Source: Blepharisma japonicum
Lineage: Eukaryota > Ciliophora > Heterotrichea > Heterotrichida > Blepharismidae
Direction of reading: 5' to 3'
NCBI GenBank assembly: GCA_949751835.1
Contig: CATKHK010000017.1
Coordinates: forward strand, 186,001-250,000
Length of the DNA stretch: 64,000 bases
Below are positions 33,151 through 43,702 of this stretch, in pieces. The stretch's first letter is position 1. Each line of letters opens with the position of its first letter. The notes beneath the pieces were generated by a model that saw only the letters and a list, made by a program, of their open reading frames with translations, searched no databases and had not been told where the DNA came from. A program made the position numbers and the translations under genes.

Positions 33151-34367
33151 GATAACTTGCCTTTTCTAAGATTGAGCTAAAATAATAAAGCATATAAATT
33201 TTATAAATCTTTTGCAGCTTTATTTTTAGACTTTTATGTAATTTTATTTTAAAGAGAGTCAATAACAATAAATAATAAAAACTTAATTTCATATGCTCAA
33301 TTTTTCATGGGCTTACAAGCATACTTTAACCTTAAACATCCAGAGCTAAATTATTTTATATTATCCGATGAGAATGACTTATAAGATTAAATCCAATATA
33401 CTAATGTAGTTCGAAATGAAGTTTCTAGGTTAATTTAATTTTAAATTATACGCATCTTGATATGAAAATAATACAAAATATCTAGGAGTTAAGTATGAGC
33501 TTAGAGTTAAACAAGCATTTATTTCTTGGTTCCAGCTTCTCTATTTAAAGGTATCATATTTTGAAATATGAATCACTCATTATTGTTGAAGTTATTGTAG
33601 TCCTAGTCTGAGAAAATTTTGCTGTCACTGGTTCTGATAACAAACAAGGTCAAGCTAATTCATTTTATGTTTATAAATTTAGGTCATAGGGATAAATAAT
33701 TCATAATTATGGTTTGACTTTAAAAATTTCATATATTAATTTTTTATTATTGAGCAAATAAATATTTACCTCTTAATGCTCTCTTTATAGAGAAAAAAGT
33801 TTCATTATAAGGATTTTGATTTTTATCATTGTATAATTAATTACAAAAAAATCTATTACTTCAAATTAATATTTGAAAATAACTAAAGCAATTCATAAAA
33901 TAATTCTAAAATATTTAAATGATTGAAATTGATATTTTTTATTACAGTTTATAGGTTATGCCTTGACAAATTGTAATTATATTTTTAACGTAATTAAATA
34001 AAAATATTTAATATACTTTATTCCAAAATTTATAAAATAAACCTTTTAGTATAAGAATTGAAAAATTTATGAAACTTTGAATCGATTAACTCATTAATAA
34101 ATTTTGTTTTACTCTGAAAAAAATTTTGATCTAATGCTTCTTTTCTTAATCTTTATTTTATATTTTCTTAAGATTGCTAATATGCATGATAATTAGTCTA
34201 TTTAATGTCCAGAACAGACAGGAAAAATTAGTGCATTTGCACTTTTACAGATTTTATTTTATCAATAAAATTGATTTCTTTTTCAACTCTCACTTCTATC
34301 ATTATATCTATACTCAATATCTCTTCATACTCATAATTGTAAATAGCTTAACTTACCCTTTTCAGCT
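32790..34367. other. long divergent spacer, no confident gene
   Basis: About 1.6 kb between receptor C and the S28 peptidase, the longest gene-free stretch here. Apart from the duplicated flank at its start I see one open strip (about 33552-33689, hydrophobic then polar, ending TAG) that lacks a start and a splice site, and several chance frames. No RNA gene was recognised. It must hold promoters for both flanking genes. Confidence 0.45.
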
Positions 34368-35843
34368 ATGAAACATTGTGGAATAAATATGAAGTGGGTC
34401 TTTTTGGTAGCCCTTTCGATCACTTTGTGCTCAGCAATTCCAAGATTTCCTCGCATTCAGTATAAGATGCCAGAACAAGTTCCAGCAAATTATATCCAAA
34501 GTTGGTTTACAAGCTTTGTTGATCACTTTGGTTCAGGGATAGAGACATTCCAAATGCAATATTACAGCAACAATGCCTATTGGACTAACAATACTCAAGC
34601 TCCAGGCCCAATTTTCTTTTACTGTGGAAATGAAGGAGCTATTGAAATGTTCATTGAGAACTCTGGCTGGATTGACCAACTTGCTTCTCAGATGGGTGCT
34701 GCAGTTGTCTTTGCAGAGCATCGATACTTTGGAAAGTCAATGCCTTTTGGAAATAGGTCATACACCAGTCCGCAAAACCTCAAGTACTTGTCCCCTCATC
34801 AAGCATTGGGTGATTACGCCTATTTATTGCAAAACCTTAAAATCATGTATTACGATGCACCAGTTATCGCTTGGGGTGGAAGCTATGGTGGGATGCTTGC
34901 GGCTTGGTTCCGTATGAAGTATCCTAATTTAGTTGTTGGAGCTGTTGCTTCATCTGCTCCTATTTTCCATTTCATGGGAAGTGTGGATCCAGAATTATTC
35001 AATGAAATTGTGACTAATGACTATGCGATGGTCGATACAAACTGTGTCCCTTATATTAAAACTGCTCATGACATCTTAGGTGTCTGGACCAGAAATAGCA
35101 GTTATTGGTGGCAGCTACAAGAGATTTTTAATACTTGCACAGAAGTGATTACTTATAGAACAGCCAACAATATTATCAATTGGATAGACAACGCTTTGAC
35201 TTACATGGCTATGACTGATTATCCTTATGAAACCAACTTTTTGGAGCCAATGCCTGCAAACCCAGTAAACGTGGCTTGCAGCAAATTCAATGACCTTGCA
35301 GAAGATGCAACTGATGCAGAAATATTAGCAGCAATCAGAGACGCTGTCAATGTTTACTATAACTCTACAGGAAATAATACTTGCAATCTGGTCGACCAAC
35401 AATACGACAATGGCCTAGGCGACAACGGTTGGGATTATTTAAGCTGCTCTACCTTAGTTATGCCTATCGGCAGTGATGGTAAACATGATATGTTCCTCCC
35501 TCAGCCTTTCAGCATTTCTGCAATTGACTCATATTGCTTACAGACGTGGGGAGTTGCTCCAGTCACTGATTATGCCAAAATTTTCTACGGATCAAGCAGC
35601 AACCCACTAGGACCACTGAGGTATGCTTCAAACATTTTATTCCCCAACGGAAGTCTGGACCCTTGGCAATCTGGAGGTGTTCTTGAATCAATTCATGCCA
35701 ATAGCGTAGTAGGCTTTATAATGCAAGGAGCTGCTCATCATTTGGACTTAAGAACTCCAAACCCTAACGATCCAGAAGATGTGGTTACTGCTAGAAACGT
35801 TGAAAAACAACTCATTAAATACTGGCTTGCAACCGCGAAATAA
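34368..35843 (+). CDS. S28 serine carboxypeptidase (lysosomal Pro-X type)
   Basis: Predicted 491-residue secreted/lysosomal peptidase of family S28 (prolylcarboxypeptidase and DPP2 relatives), which removes residues next to proline. Signal peptide follows the second Met (34389: MKWVFLVALSITLCSA), so that ATG may be the true start. Family blocks: FYCGNEG, FAEHRYFGKSMPFG, the nucleophile elbow GGSYGGMLAAW with Ser172, then NGSLDPWQSGG with Asp431 and GAAHHLDLR with His457/458 completing the triad. Several N-glycosylation sites. Unusually G/C-rich and codon-biased compared with neighbours, with TGG rather than TGA for Trp, suggesting high expression, perhaps as a digestive enzyme. Confidence 0.95.
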   Translation: MKHCGINMKWVFLVALSITLCSAIPRFPRIQYKMPEQVPANYIQSWFTSFVDHFGSGIETFQMQYYSNNAYWTNNTQAPGPIFFYCGNEGAIEMFIENSGWIDQLASQMGAAVVFAEHRYFGKSMPFGNRSYTSPQNLKYLSPHQALGDYAYLLQNLKIMYYDAPVIAWGGSYGGMLAAWFRMKYPNLVVGAVASSAPIFHFMGSVDPELFNEIVTNDYAMVDTNCVPYIKTAHDILGVWTRNSSYWWQLQEIFNTCTEVITYRTANNIINWIDNALTYMAMTDYPYETNFLEPMPANPVNVACSKFNDLAEDATDAEILAAIRDAVNVYYNSTGNNTCNLVDQQYDNGLGDNGWDYLSCSTLVMPIGSDGKHDMFLPQPFSISAIDSYCLQTWGVAPVTDYAKIFYGSSSNPLGPLRYASNILFPNGSLDPWQSGGVLESIHANSVVGFIMQGAAHHLDLRTPNPNDPEDVVTARNVEKQLIKYWLATAK

Positions 35844-35900
35844 TAGCTAATCAATTTCTTAGATAATCTTCATTTTAATATTATAGCGACACTAATCGCC

Positions 35901-36605
35901 ATGCCAAATAATTTCGAGATAATAGGATTCAGATCAAGCTGAGTGGGGAAGCATATAAAATGATCTAAAAAACTATATCTTTGAAAGATTCAGCTTGGAA
36001 TAGAAGTCCACAACCTTCAATTCTATGAAAGCAGAGTTTCAGGACGCAGACGTGCGTTTTTAAATGGGAAATTGGATCTTTCAGCACGCAAAACTAGTCA
36101 GCTTGGACAATATCCCTTACGAATAAGAAGCCATATGATTTTGATTTATGAGAGAAAAGACCATAGCTTTGATTTAAAATTTTTTGATGACTATTTTGGA
36201 GCACTAAAAATTATCCCATTGCCTGAAAGCGATTTATTTGAAAGCAAAAACAGTAAGTATAGTTCCCATGATAGCAATAAACTTTTCATGAGAAGTATTT
36301 CAGGAAATGGAGATATTTCTCCATATGTAATTACTGATGATACATCTGATAAAGAAAGCTGTTTCATTCAGAGCCATAACTTCAACTCTTATCGAGACAA
36401 AGTTGATGCCCTTTCATTTGTGAATAAACCAAAAAATCCTTTTAAAAAAGAAATGAGAGAAATAAGTGATAATGAATTCATAGATTTTTTAAGAGGATGT
36501 CAAACAATGAATAGTGTAGTTCAACTTGAAAATGAAGAAAGGAGGCTCCCAAGAAAAGCATGCACTATTCAGCGATCTAAAACCCCAACACCATCCAGAA
36601 GATAG
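35901..36605 (+). CDS. FAIM-like domain protein (tentative)
   Basis: Predicted 234-residue protein, ATG 35901-35903, with three TGA=Trp codons in the first 35 residues. Residues about 25-100 follow the pattern of Fas apoptotic inhibitory molecule (FAIM1): LWKIQLGIEVHNLQF, then SGRRRAFLNGKLD matching the human VWDVALxDGVHKIEF / SGKRVVYVDGK, and QLGQYPLRIRSHMILIYERK matching the later strand. FAIM1 counters cell death and protein aggregation in animals and is widespread in protists. The C-terminal half (about 120-234) is Ser/Lys-rich and unmatched. Assignment is by eye and not certain. Confidence 0.5.
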
Positions 36606-36807
36606 CAGTGAGAGAATGCTACACTTATATGTTATAGCAAGCTTTCCAATAATTCGATGATTAATAATTACTGATATAATAGCATTTTAAAAAAAATAGA
36701 TATCAGAAGATCCATATGTTAATTTCTGGAAATTTAAGGACACAATTATAAAATTAATGATTTATGTATGGCCTATCAACATTTTATTTAAAGCACATTT
36801 AGATACT

Positions 36808-37941
36808 TTAATCATCAGTGCCTATCAATTCTTTTTCAGCAGGTCTGGCTCTTCAAGTTCTTTCTAGGTCTTTTTTTAGCTGGTCTATTTTTCCTTGCTG
36901 TTCCTGGATAATTGCTCTTAATTCTTTCATTAATTCTTCATCTTCTTTACTGCAACTTTGCCTTACATTATGGGTCAATTTCACTTCATAATTCTCGTTT
37001 TTAGTTTTCTCCATCTCCCTAAGATGTTTAGATTTTTCATCCATAGTCTCTATTTCTCTATTTAATTCCTGAATTTCTTTTTCGCTGTTTATATTATCCT
37101 CTTGCACATTTTTTAATTGCCTGGTAAGTATATCAAGTTCTGCATTTACTTTTTCTATTTTTTCTCTTTTCTTTCTCTGTTGGCTATTCTCATCAGATGG
37201 TGGAGCTCTTTTTTCATCAAGTATCCTCAGCAGCCTTACATTTTCGTCTTGCTTTTCTGCGAGCAAGTTTCTCATTTCACCTAGCCCACCTTTCTCTTTC
37301 AAATACTGCCGAGATTTGTTTAACTCTTCTTGAACCTCTAAATAAATTTGGTCTAATTTTTTGCTTTCCAGCTCTGCTTGTTCAATTTCCTGTTCTAAAT
37401 TCTGGTACTTTTCCAATATTTCGTTTCTTTCTTCCTGAATACTTTCAATTATCTTCAAGTTCTCTTGAACTCTTATTTCTGAGTCCCTTTCTGTTTGAGC
37501 CAGTTTTTCTTCAAGAATTTGCTTTTCCTTTAAAAGGGAAGCTTTTTCAACAAGTTCTTTGTTCAATAAAGACTGCTGCTTTAATTTCTCTTGTATGGCT
37601 CGGTTAATTTCTTGGTTAAAAGAATCAGATATTTGACTCTCCTTTGCTTTTTTATAACAATTGTTGCACATTCTCTGTGGATCTGGAAACTCAGGATGGT
37701 TGACTTTTTGTGGAGAACAGCCTGCGCAGACTCCTCGGTAGCAAAATCTGCACACATGCCTCTTCTCGTGTAAAATCCCGATACCCATTCCGAATTTCTT
37801 TTTGCAAATAATGCAGCACTTATCTTTTTTGTATCTATCTCGCTCATTTGGTAAATCGATGTGAGTGTCTATAATAGACATCCTCATGTCCAGGAAAGAA
37901 CCTGAAGTACTCATACTGTCTACGTCGATATCTTCATCCAT
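36808..37941 (-). CDS. FYVE-like zinc finger coiled-coil protein
   Basis: Predicted 377-residue protein. Residues about 43-95 hold eight cysteines in the FYVE/FYVE-related spacing (C43/C46, C64/C67, C72/C75, C92/C95) with KRHVCRFC, near the R(R/K)HHCR that binds phosphatidylinositol 3-phosphate; one His is Val and the WxxD is not clear, so lipid binding is uncertain. Residues about 115-370 are one long coiled coil. TGA near 36852 read as Trp extends the frame to TAA 36808-36810. Likely a membrane tether or endosomal scaffold. Confidence 0.82.
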
Positions 37942-38266
37942 ATTTCTAATTAAATCTCTAAGATTTAATTAGAAATAAATAAGTAAAAATCAATGATATT
38001 CAACTTCCAGTGATTAATGTGGCTATTGGCTATGATAATGTTTATTTTTATTTTATGATACACATTTTTATAAGTATTAAAATTCTTAATTTGCAACTAG
38101 AATTTGTAAGAAACTTATATAATTTGTCTAATTTTATTTTTATCAGCAAACTCTCTGAGAATAATAATTCTATAAATATTGCCTAGCATTACATTATTTT
38201 TAAATCAAATATCTAGTTTTCATGCATTGTTCATAAAATCTTAATATTTTATCATCCAATATAGTA
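37942..38266. other. divergent promoter gap, nothing else seen
   Basis: About 325 nt between the starts of the FYVE-like and band-7 genes. AT-rich, and includes an inverted repeat close to the FYVE start (AAATCTCTAAGATTTAATTAGA). No open frame. Confidence 0.5.
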
Positions 38267-39169
38267 ATGGATAGGAAAACTCTCATCATCCTAGGCTTAA
38301 TCGGCGCAGCTCTTCTTGTCACTGCAATTTTACTTGCGGTTTCTTTTGACAGTGTTGAATACACTGAATATGGCCTTGACTACTCCTCAATATCAAAATC
38401 TGTCGGTACATCTCCTTATCTGGGTGGAATTTACTTATTAGGAATAGGCCACAGCTTTATCAAGTTCCCAAGAACAGTGCTCACAATAGATTTTTCAAAT
38501 GACGCAAAATCAGACCGCCCTCAAATCGAAAGCCGCACTTCTGATGGTCTTGAGGTCCTTCTTGAAATTTCTTTCCAATATGAGCTTATTTCTGCCAATC
38601 TCTACGATCTCTATATGAACTATGAGCTTAAATATCAGTACGTTATCGAAAATATTGCAATTGATACTCTTACGGATCAAGCCACCAAATACACTGCCTA
38701 TGACTTCTTCATGAACCGTGCTAAAATTGGCACAGAAATGCAGCAAGCATTGGATGCCCAATTAAGGAACAAGACCTACACCTCAGTTCCATTTTTCCAG
38801 CTTCGTGACGTAGATTTGCCAGACGCTTTTGAGTCAGCAATTCAGCTATCTGAAGTGAAAAAGCAGGATATCCAGAAAGCTAATGCAGAAATGAATAAAA
38901 TTAAAGTTGAAATAGAAACAAAGCTACTTAAGGCAAATCTCAATAAAAGTGTGACAATTAATTTGGCTAATGGTGAAGCAGAAGCTATAAAGCAAGCTAA
39001 TGAAGCAGAGGTTAATGGTTTCAATGCGACTGAAATGGCTGCTATCTATGGATATCAAGCTCTTAAAGAGTCAACGAATATGACTAACCCAGATCTATTG
39101 AACTATTTGAAGGCAAGCATTGTAGAGAACTATGATGGAGACAAGCTGGTCGTTTCTTTCAAAAAATAA
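38267..39169 (+). CDS. band 7/SPFH (prohibitin-like) membrane protein
   Basis: Predicted 300-residue protein with an N-terminal anchor (residues about 6-28) and a band 7/SPFH domain (about 30-200), with the family-like pattern VLTIDFSN, SRTSDGLEVLLEISFQYEL, IDTLTDQATKYTAYDFF and LRDVDLPDAFESAIQ. The Ala/Glu/Lys-rich helix about 195-260 (NAEMNKIKVEIETKLLKA) follows, as in flotillins, prohibitins and stomatins. Such proteins build membrane microdomains and rings. Codons are of the high-expression kind. Convergent with the Cache gene, 11 nt apart. Confidence 0.85.
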   Translation: MDRKTLIILGLIGAALLVTAILLAVSFDSVEYTEYGLDYSSISKSVGTSPYLGGIYLLGIGHSFIKFPRTVLTIDFSNDAKSDRPQIESRTSDGLEVLLEISFQYELISANLYDLYMNYELKYQYVIENIAIDTLTDQATKYTAYDFFMNRAKIGTEMQQALDAQLRNKTYTSVPFFQLRDVDLPDAFESAIQLSEVKKQDIQKANAEMNKIKVEIETKLLKANLNKSVTINLANGEAEAIKQANEAEVNGFNATEMAAIYGYQALKESTNMTNPDLLNYLKASIVENYDGDKLVVSFKK

Positions 39170-39180
39170 TTTTAGTTAAT

Positions 39181-40698
39181 TTATTCCATATGGTCTATTA
39201 AGTTCTTAAATTTCAGCTTGTTAGTACCATAAAGTTCATTTAATGGATATACACGGTTTGTTGAAACTTGGAGAGGCTTGGGCACACGGTTGTCTTGACG
39301 ATTGAGCAAGGAGCTTGCTAAGGTTTTATAAGCCTTAACCAAAGAAGCTACTTGATCTTCGCCTTCTTTTAGCTCATTTAACTCATTAATTGTTATATTG
39401 TCTTTTTCTGTAGCATTTGCATTTATTTTTTCAGTGAAATCAATGATTCCTTGTAGAGGTTCTTTAATTGATTTTGCAAGGAAGTTAATCAGAATCAAAA
39501 GCACAGAAATAGTTATAACTGAACAAATCATAGTGACACCTAATAAGACCATGCCGTATTCTTGAATCTTTGCCTTACTATCTTCACTATAAGACATAAT
39601 TTCGCTTTCTTTTACAAAGAGCATGACTAAGTATCATCAGTCATCTCCAGCAACTTGAGTTTGAGCGACAACTGGATATGATGCCACTTGATAAATTTCA
39701 TGATTAATTACAATATAATGGACTCCATAAGGATCCTTTTTTACTTCCTGCCAAAATTCTGTGTCAGATAGCTTGTTCATATTGGTTATGTTATTGCTTC
39801 ACCAGCCTCTTCCTTGAGTCTTTAAGATATCGCCATTATTATAAACCACACATGTTTCTCCGCTTTGCAAATATTTTACCAATGAGAGGCCTTCATATAT
39901 GGCCAAAACTGGCAAGTCAACAACTAAAACTCCAATTTTATTATTTCCCGCATCATAAAGAGGCATCATTAGCGAGATAATAGTATTCGAAGGGTTCCCA
40001 ATGTGATCTGGGTACCCTGTCGTTCCGATACTAACTTCTCCATGCTCTATATAAGTGCTATATCATACAGTATCCATGGGATTATAATTTTTCGGCAATT
40101 GTGTTCCAGGAAATATCACCAGAAAATCAGCATTCTCAAAATATGCAATAAACCTTATAGCAATCTGATGTGTAAGCGCAAGGACTATTCACCAAATATC
40201 GTTGAGCCTCGATACTTTTTTCAGCAAATTTCTATCAAAACTGTCACTCAAATTATAATAATTGCTGTATCGCAAGCAAACCCTTTGGTTTCCATAAACT
40301 GGAGGGTCTTTGACAAGACAATTTTCAGGTAAATGTTGATAATCAGTGATATTTGAAGATTCTAAAGAATAAGCATTCTCATCAAAATCCATCGTCATAA
40401 GCATTTGCCTTATTAGACCTCCCATGACAGAAACTTCAGTTAATTTTGAAAATAAATAAGCTCCAGCTTCTCTCACAAGTCCATTCATATTGTCAACAGC
40501 TTGGGTTCCTTGTGTATTTTCGATTTTGCTAACAGTGTTTTCTTGTAAGAAATACAAATTAGAAAGCATAAGTGTGATAATCAATAAAAGTACAATAACA
40601 ATTGCCATTGCATAGCAAACCATCATTTGTCTTCGAATTGGTCAGGTCTTGGTAACAGACATTACATCTCGTCAAAAAGTCTTAAAGCAAAAGAACAT
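39181..40698 (-). CDS. Cache-HAMP transmembrane sensor without output domain
   Basis: Predicted 505-residue membrane protein, ATG 40696-40698 to TAA 39181-39183, with several TGA=Trp codons. TM1 about 26-47, then an extracellular region of about 330 residues with the double-Cache fold pattern (DIWWIVLALTHQ, TVWYSTYIEHGEVS, NNKIGVLVVDLP, GRGWWSNNI, VAGDDWWYLVML), TM2 about 382-406, and a HAMP-like helix pair (KSIKEPLQGIIDFTEKI, about 408-455). It stops after about 50 further residues with no kinase, cyclase or methyl-accepting part. dCache domains bind small ligands such as amino acids. It must signal through a partner, or be truncated. No frame change is seen near its end. Confidence 0.75.
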
Positions 40699-40912
40699 TT
40701 TAATTCAACAAATTTTACTCCTTTTACTTTGATTCTATTTTTCGAAAAATTTTCATCGTTATAAGCATAGAAATTAATTTAATTTATCCAAATAAATAAT
40801 AATAATAAAAGCTCTGTGTCGGTAATATTTTATTGAAGTAAATTGGATAAATTTAAAAAATCCGGAAGAAATGAAAAAACAAGATATAGAGATTAAATAG
40901 CTGGTAAATATA

Positions 40913-41572
40913 TTATTTATTACCCCAGCCAGCTTTTTTATAGTTAAAAGGCATGCGTGGTCTTGATATAAACTCTTCAACGTGAGCTAAGTTTCTCACA
41001 TTGTCTTTGTAAGAAGTAAAAGTTTGAGAAGATTCCGCTAATACTCCTGGGCACATTGCCTCAATCTGATCAAGCAGCTCAAAGCAGTAAAAATCTATTC
41101 ACACCGGATGATCTCCAATTAAGAATCTCTTGCCTTCTAAAAAAGATCCAATTCTTATCAGCGTCAGCTTTAAGTTTTCTCTACAAAGAGGTATAAGTGA
41201 TAAAGCATCGGGGCTGAGGCATGGCTTTGTTGCAGCTGTTTTTAGATCTTTAAGAACTCCTTGCATCATAACTACATGAGCTTTTTCTATCATATTATTT
41301 CCTAGATAGCTTGGACAATATTTTGCTGCGACATATTCAAGTATAGCAAATGTTTCAGATAATTTGATATCTTCATCAATCCAATAAGGAAGGTTGGGAA
41401 ATTCCATACCCAAGGTTTCCTTGACATTAAGCCATTCACTTCTATCATAATCTGGAGCATCTCCTTGATTATACATCCTATCCTCAAAATCAACCTCCAG
41501 ATGTCTTAGAAGCATCCTTATTGGCTCTGCATAGCCTCTAAACGCCCAATAGCCCAGGACAGGTCTTTGCAT
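40913..41572 (-). CDS. glutathione S-transferase, Mu type
   Basis: Predicted 219-residue cytosolic GST. N-terminal thioredoxin-like domain: VLGYWAFRGYAEPIRMLLRH (Tyr of the GYW motif), EDRMYNQGDAPDYDRSEWLN, EFPNLPYWIDEDIKLSET (glutathione-binding, cis-Pro, then ET in place of QS), a close match to the Mu class pattern. Alpha-helical domain from about 90; EGKRFLIGDHPVWIDFY (about 145) is the N-capping/hydrophobic staple region. TGA near 41098 read as Trp extends the frame to TAA 40913-40915; length equals animal Mu enzymes. Conjugates glutathione to electrophiles. Confidence 0.93.
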
Positions 41573-41717
41573 GCCTTAATTATTATCATTTATATTAAAT
41601 GTCAGGAGATATACAAGCATAAATTCCACTAAAAATTACACTCCCGGACCTCCTATCAATGTGATATGGGATTGATGGTCACAAGATACTTAATTCTCAT
41701 GAGGAGTTGTCCCATAT

Positions 41718-42737
41718 TTAATATTTGAATTGACTTTTAATTTTAATTTTCGATGATTTCTCTTGTTTTGCTTTCATTTGTGCAGAATAAGAATTCAAAG
41801 TTTTGCTCTTTTGGACAGGCTGTTTGTCTTTCGGGCTTGGCGATAAATTAGTTTTTTTAATGATTGCAGGCGAAAACGTGCACTGCTTGAGCTCTTCTTC
41901 TTCTTTTTTAGCCTTCCATTCTTCTATCTGCTTTTCTCTGTCTTTTTTAATCTGATCTGCGAGCTCATATAGATTCTTTTTGTGATGCATCGGCATTTGT
42001 TTTGATCTGTCATCGATTCTTGGCTTAAAAGTGCAATCCTCTGTGATTCTGTTGTCTGGAGGGGTTGCCACTCGATTTTTTTTCTCTTTAGTTTGTTCTA
42101 GGGCAATTTCATAGTTTCTCTTTATGAAATCTTTAAAGTTCATTTGAGGTTTTGTCTGTTTGTTTTCTTCCGGGTTCGGCTGTGGACTTGGCTTCTCCTT
42201 TTTCTTTGGAGTCGCTAACGACCTGCCTTCTTTTTCCGCATACTTTACCATTAGGAGCGATTTTGGGTCTAATTGCGGTTTAAACGAATATGTTTCTTCA
42301 TAGAATTTTTCTCTTTTTACTTGTTTTTCCACTAATAGCTTTCTGCCTTTTTCATATAAATTTTTAAAAATTTCTTCAGCGTCAGCTGTTGATAGTTTAT
42401 TTTTTCTTTTCGATGCGGGCTGAGGAGTTCTACTTGTCCTAGGAACTTTTGGTGAGATTGGTAATTTAACTGTAATTTCTTCTAGATCGAAATCTGGCAT
42501 CAGATCGGGGGTTCTTGAGTGTAGATTGTCTGGAGAAAATGAAAACTCTTCTTCATCCAAAAAATCTAAAATTCTTTGATTATCCGCTTTGGGAGGTTCA
42601 AGAACGAGAGGATCTAGTGTTGGAGATTTTGGGGACGATGAAGCAGGAGGAGGCGGAGGATTACTTGGGACTGGAGATGCCAGGGGAGCAGCTTTAAATA
42701 GGCCCAGAAGCTTTAGGGACTCCAGAGTGCTTGACAT
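41718..42737 (-). CDS. TFxP-repeat proline-rich protein
   Basis: Predicted 339-residue basic protein. Residues 15-40 hold a poly-Pro/Ser strip (NPPPPPASSSPKSP). Three related short motifs are spaced through it: YSFKPQLD (about 150), CTFKPRIDDRS (about 238) and CTFSPAI (about 296), each after an acidic or charged helix. A lone TF(K/S)Px(I/L) repeat of this sort is common in protist cytoskeletal and ciliary proteins, but I know no function. Two basic coiled-coil-like helices lie between. No TM segment. Confidence 0.7.
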   Translation of the reverse strand: MSSTLESLKLLGLFKAAPLASPVPSNPPPPPASSSPKSPTLDPLVLEPPKADNQRILDFLDEEEFSFSPDNLHSRTPDLMPDFDLEEITVKLPISPKVPRTSRTPQPASKRKNKLSTADAEEIFKNLYEKGRKLLVEKQVKREKFYEETYSFKPQLDPKSLLMVKYAEKEGRSLATPKKKEKPSPQPNPEENKQTKPQMNFKDFIKRNYEIALEQTKEKKNRVATPPDNRITEDCTFKPRIDDRSKQMPMHHKKNLYELADQIKKDREKQIEEWKAKKEEEELKQCTFSPAIIKKTNLSPSPKDKQPVQKSKTLNSYSAQMKAKQEKSSKIKIKSQFKY

Positions 42738-42834
42738 ATTTTGGTTTTGGTGGAAATTATTGATATTTGAATTTTAAGTGTGAATAAATAGTAATAAAAT
42801 TATTAATAAGCAGGCAGTTCTTATATAGCAGTAA

Positions 42835-43302
42835 TTATTTAGAAGATTCTCTTGTTGATCTTCTGCAATTTGGGCAATCAGTTCGATGCTTTAGCCATCT
42901 CACGATACAATCTTTGTGAAATACGTGCCCACAAGGTAATTTAATCCCTTCAGCACTAGCGCTTAAACAGATAGTGCACTCCCTCATTGTTTGTCCTCTA
43001 TAAGTTGGGAATCGTGCAATTTCTTCATCAGAGAGCCCGAAAGTTGACAATTCTTCACAATCTCTCCATAAAAATTCTAATTCTCTTGAAGGGACATCAT
43101 AATAAGGGCATTGCTCATAAGAAAGCCCTTGTCCTAATTATTTCTTACTTTGCAGATTGGAAACATGATCTATAACTGCTTCATATTCATTTTCCCAATC
43201 GATAAAATTTAGATTATAAGATCCAGAACCTTTAATGGGTCGATTATCTGCATATTCATTAATTTCCCTTCTTCTATCTTCTCGGTGGTTTCTTCTTTCC
43301 AT
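42835..43302 (-). CDS. RING-H2 finger protein
   Basis: Join 43149-43302 and 42835-43133 on the minus strand, removing one 15-nt intron (43134-43148); 150 residues. The frame with the RING domain otherwise has no ATG before a stop. RING-H2 near the C terminus (about residues 102-143): CTIC, CGHVFHKDC, CPNC in C3H2C3 spacing, so a probable E3 ubiquitin ligase. The N-terminal 100 residues are hydrophilic and basic with no domain. No TM segment is seen, unlike many RING-H2 ligases. Confidence 0.85.
43134..43148 (-). other. 15-nt intron
   Basis: Coding-sense GTAAGAAATAATTAG. It contains in-frame stops; removal joins the 51-codon first exon to the RING exon. A at position 10. Confidence 0.9.
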
Positions 43303-43702
43303 TCTCCTTTATATAATTAGCCATTTAAGTATCAATATTTCACATTATAATTAGATCAATAAATAGATAGATTCTCGTTTATAATAAAAATCAATGAAAA
43401 CCTGAAATATAAAGCATAGGCTTAGTAATATAATTCAATAAAATCTTTATTTTCTCTAAGTTCAACAATGACTAGTTTACTGAAGATTTATTGATAATTT
43501 TATAAAGAGTATACTATTACTATAGCTGCATAAAAATGAGAGTGATATAATAAAGGAATTTTTATTGTTTAATAAGCGCCAATATTGAATTTCATTTGAA
43601 CACTTGAAATAATAAGCTTTTATAAGATTTAGTTCAGCTGACTGATAAATAGTTAAACTTGTGGTAAATTGATAAATCTGCTTTTTATCAGGCCATTTAT
43701 AA
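43303..43702. other. divergent promoter gap, nothing else seen
   Basis: About 400 nt between the starts of the RING and eIF4E genes. AT-rich, no continuing frame. Confidence 0.5.

Noticed and set aside
33552-33689. Open strip with a TM-like start and WENFAVTGSDNKQG
   Set aside because: No start codon, no fitting intron to join it to another exon, short; could be chance in the spacer.
34174-34371. 65-codon frame just upstream of the S28 gene
   Set aside because: Phe/Ile/Tyr-rich as expected from AT-rich DNA; overlaps the start of a well-supported gene in another frame.
40774-40980. Minus-strand 68-codon frame next to the GST gene
   Set aside because: Overlaps the true GST C terminus in another frame and has a low-complexity start.
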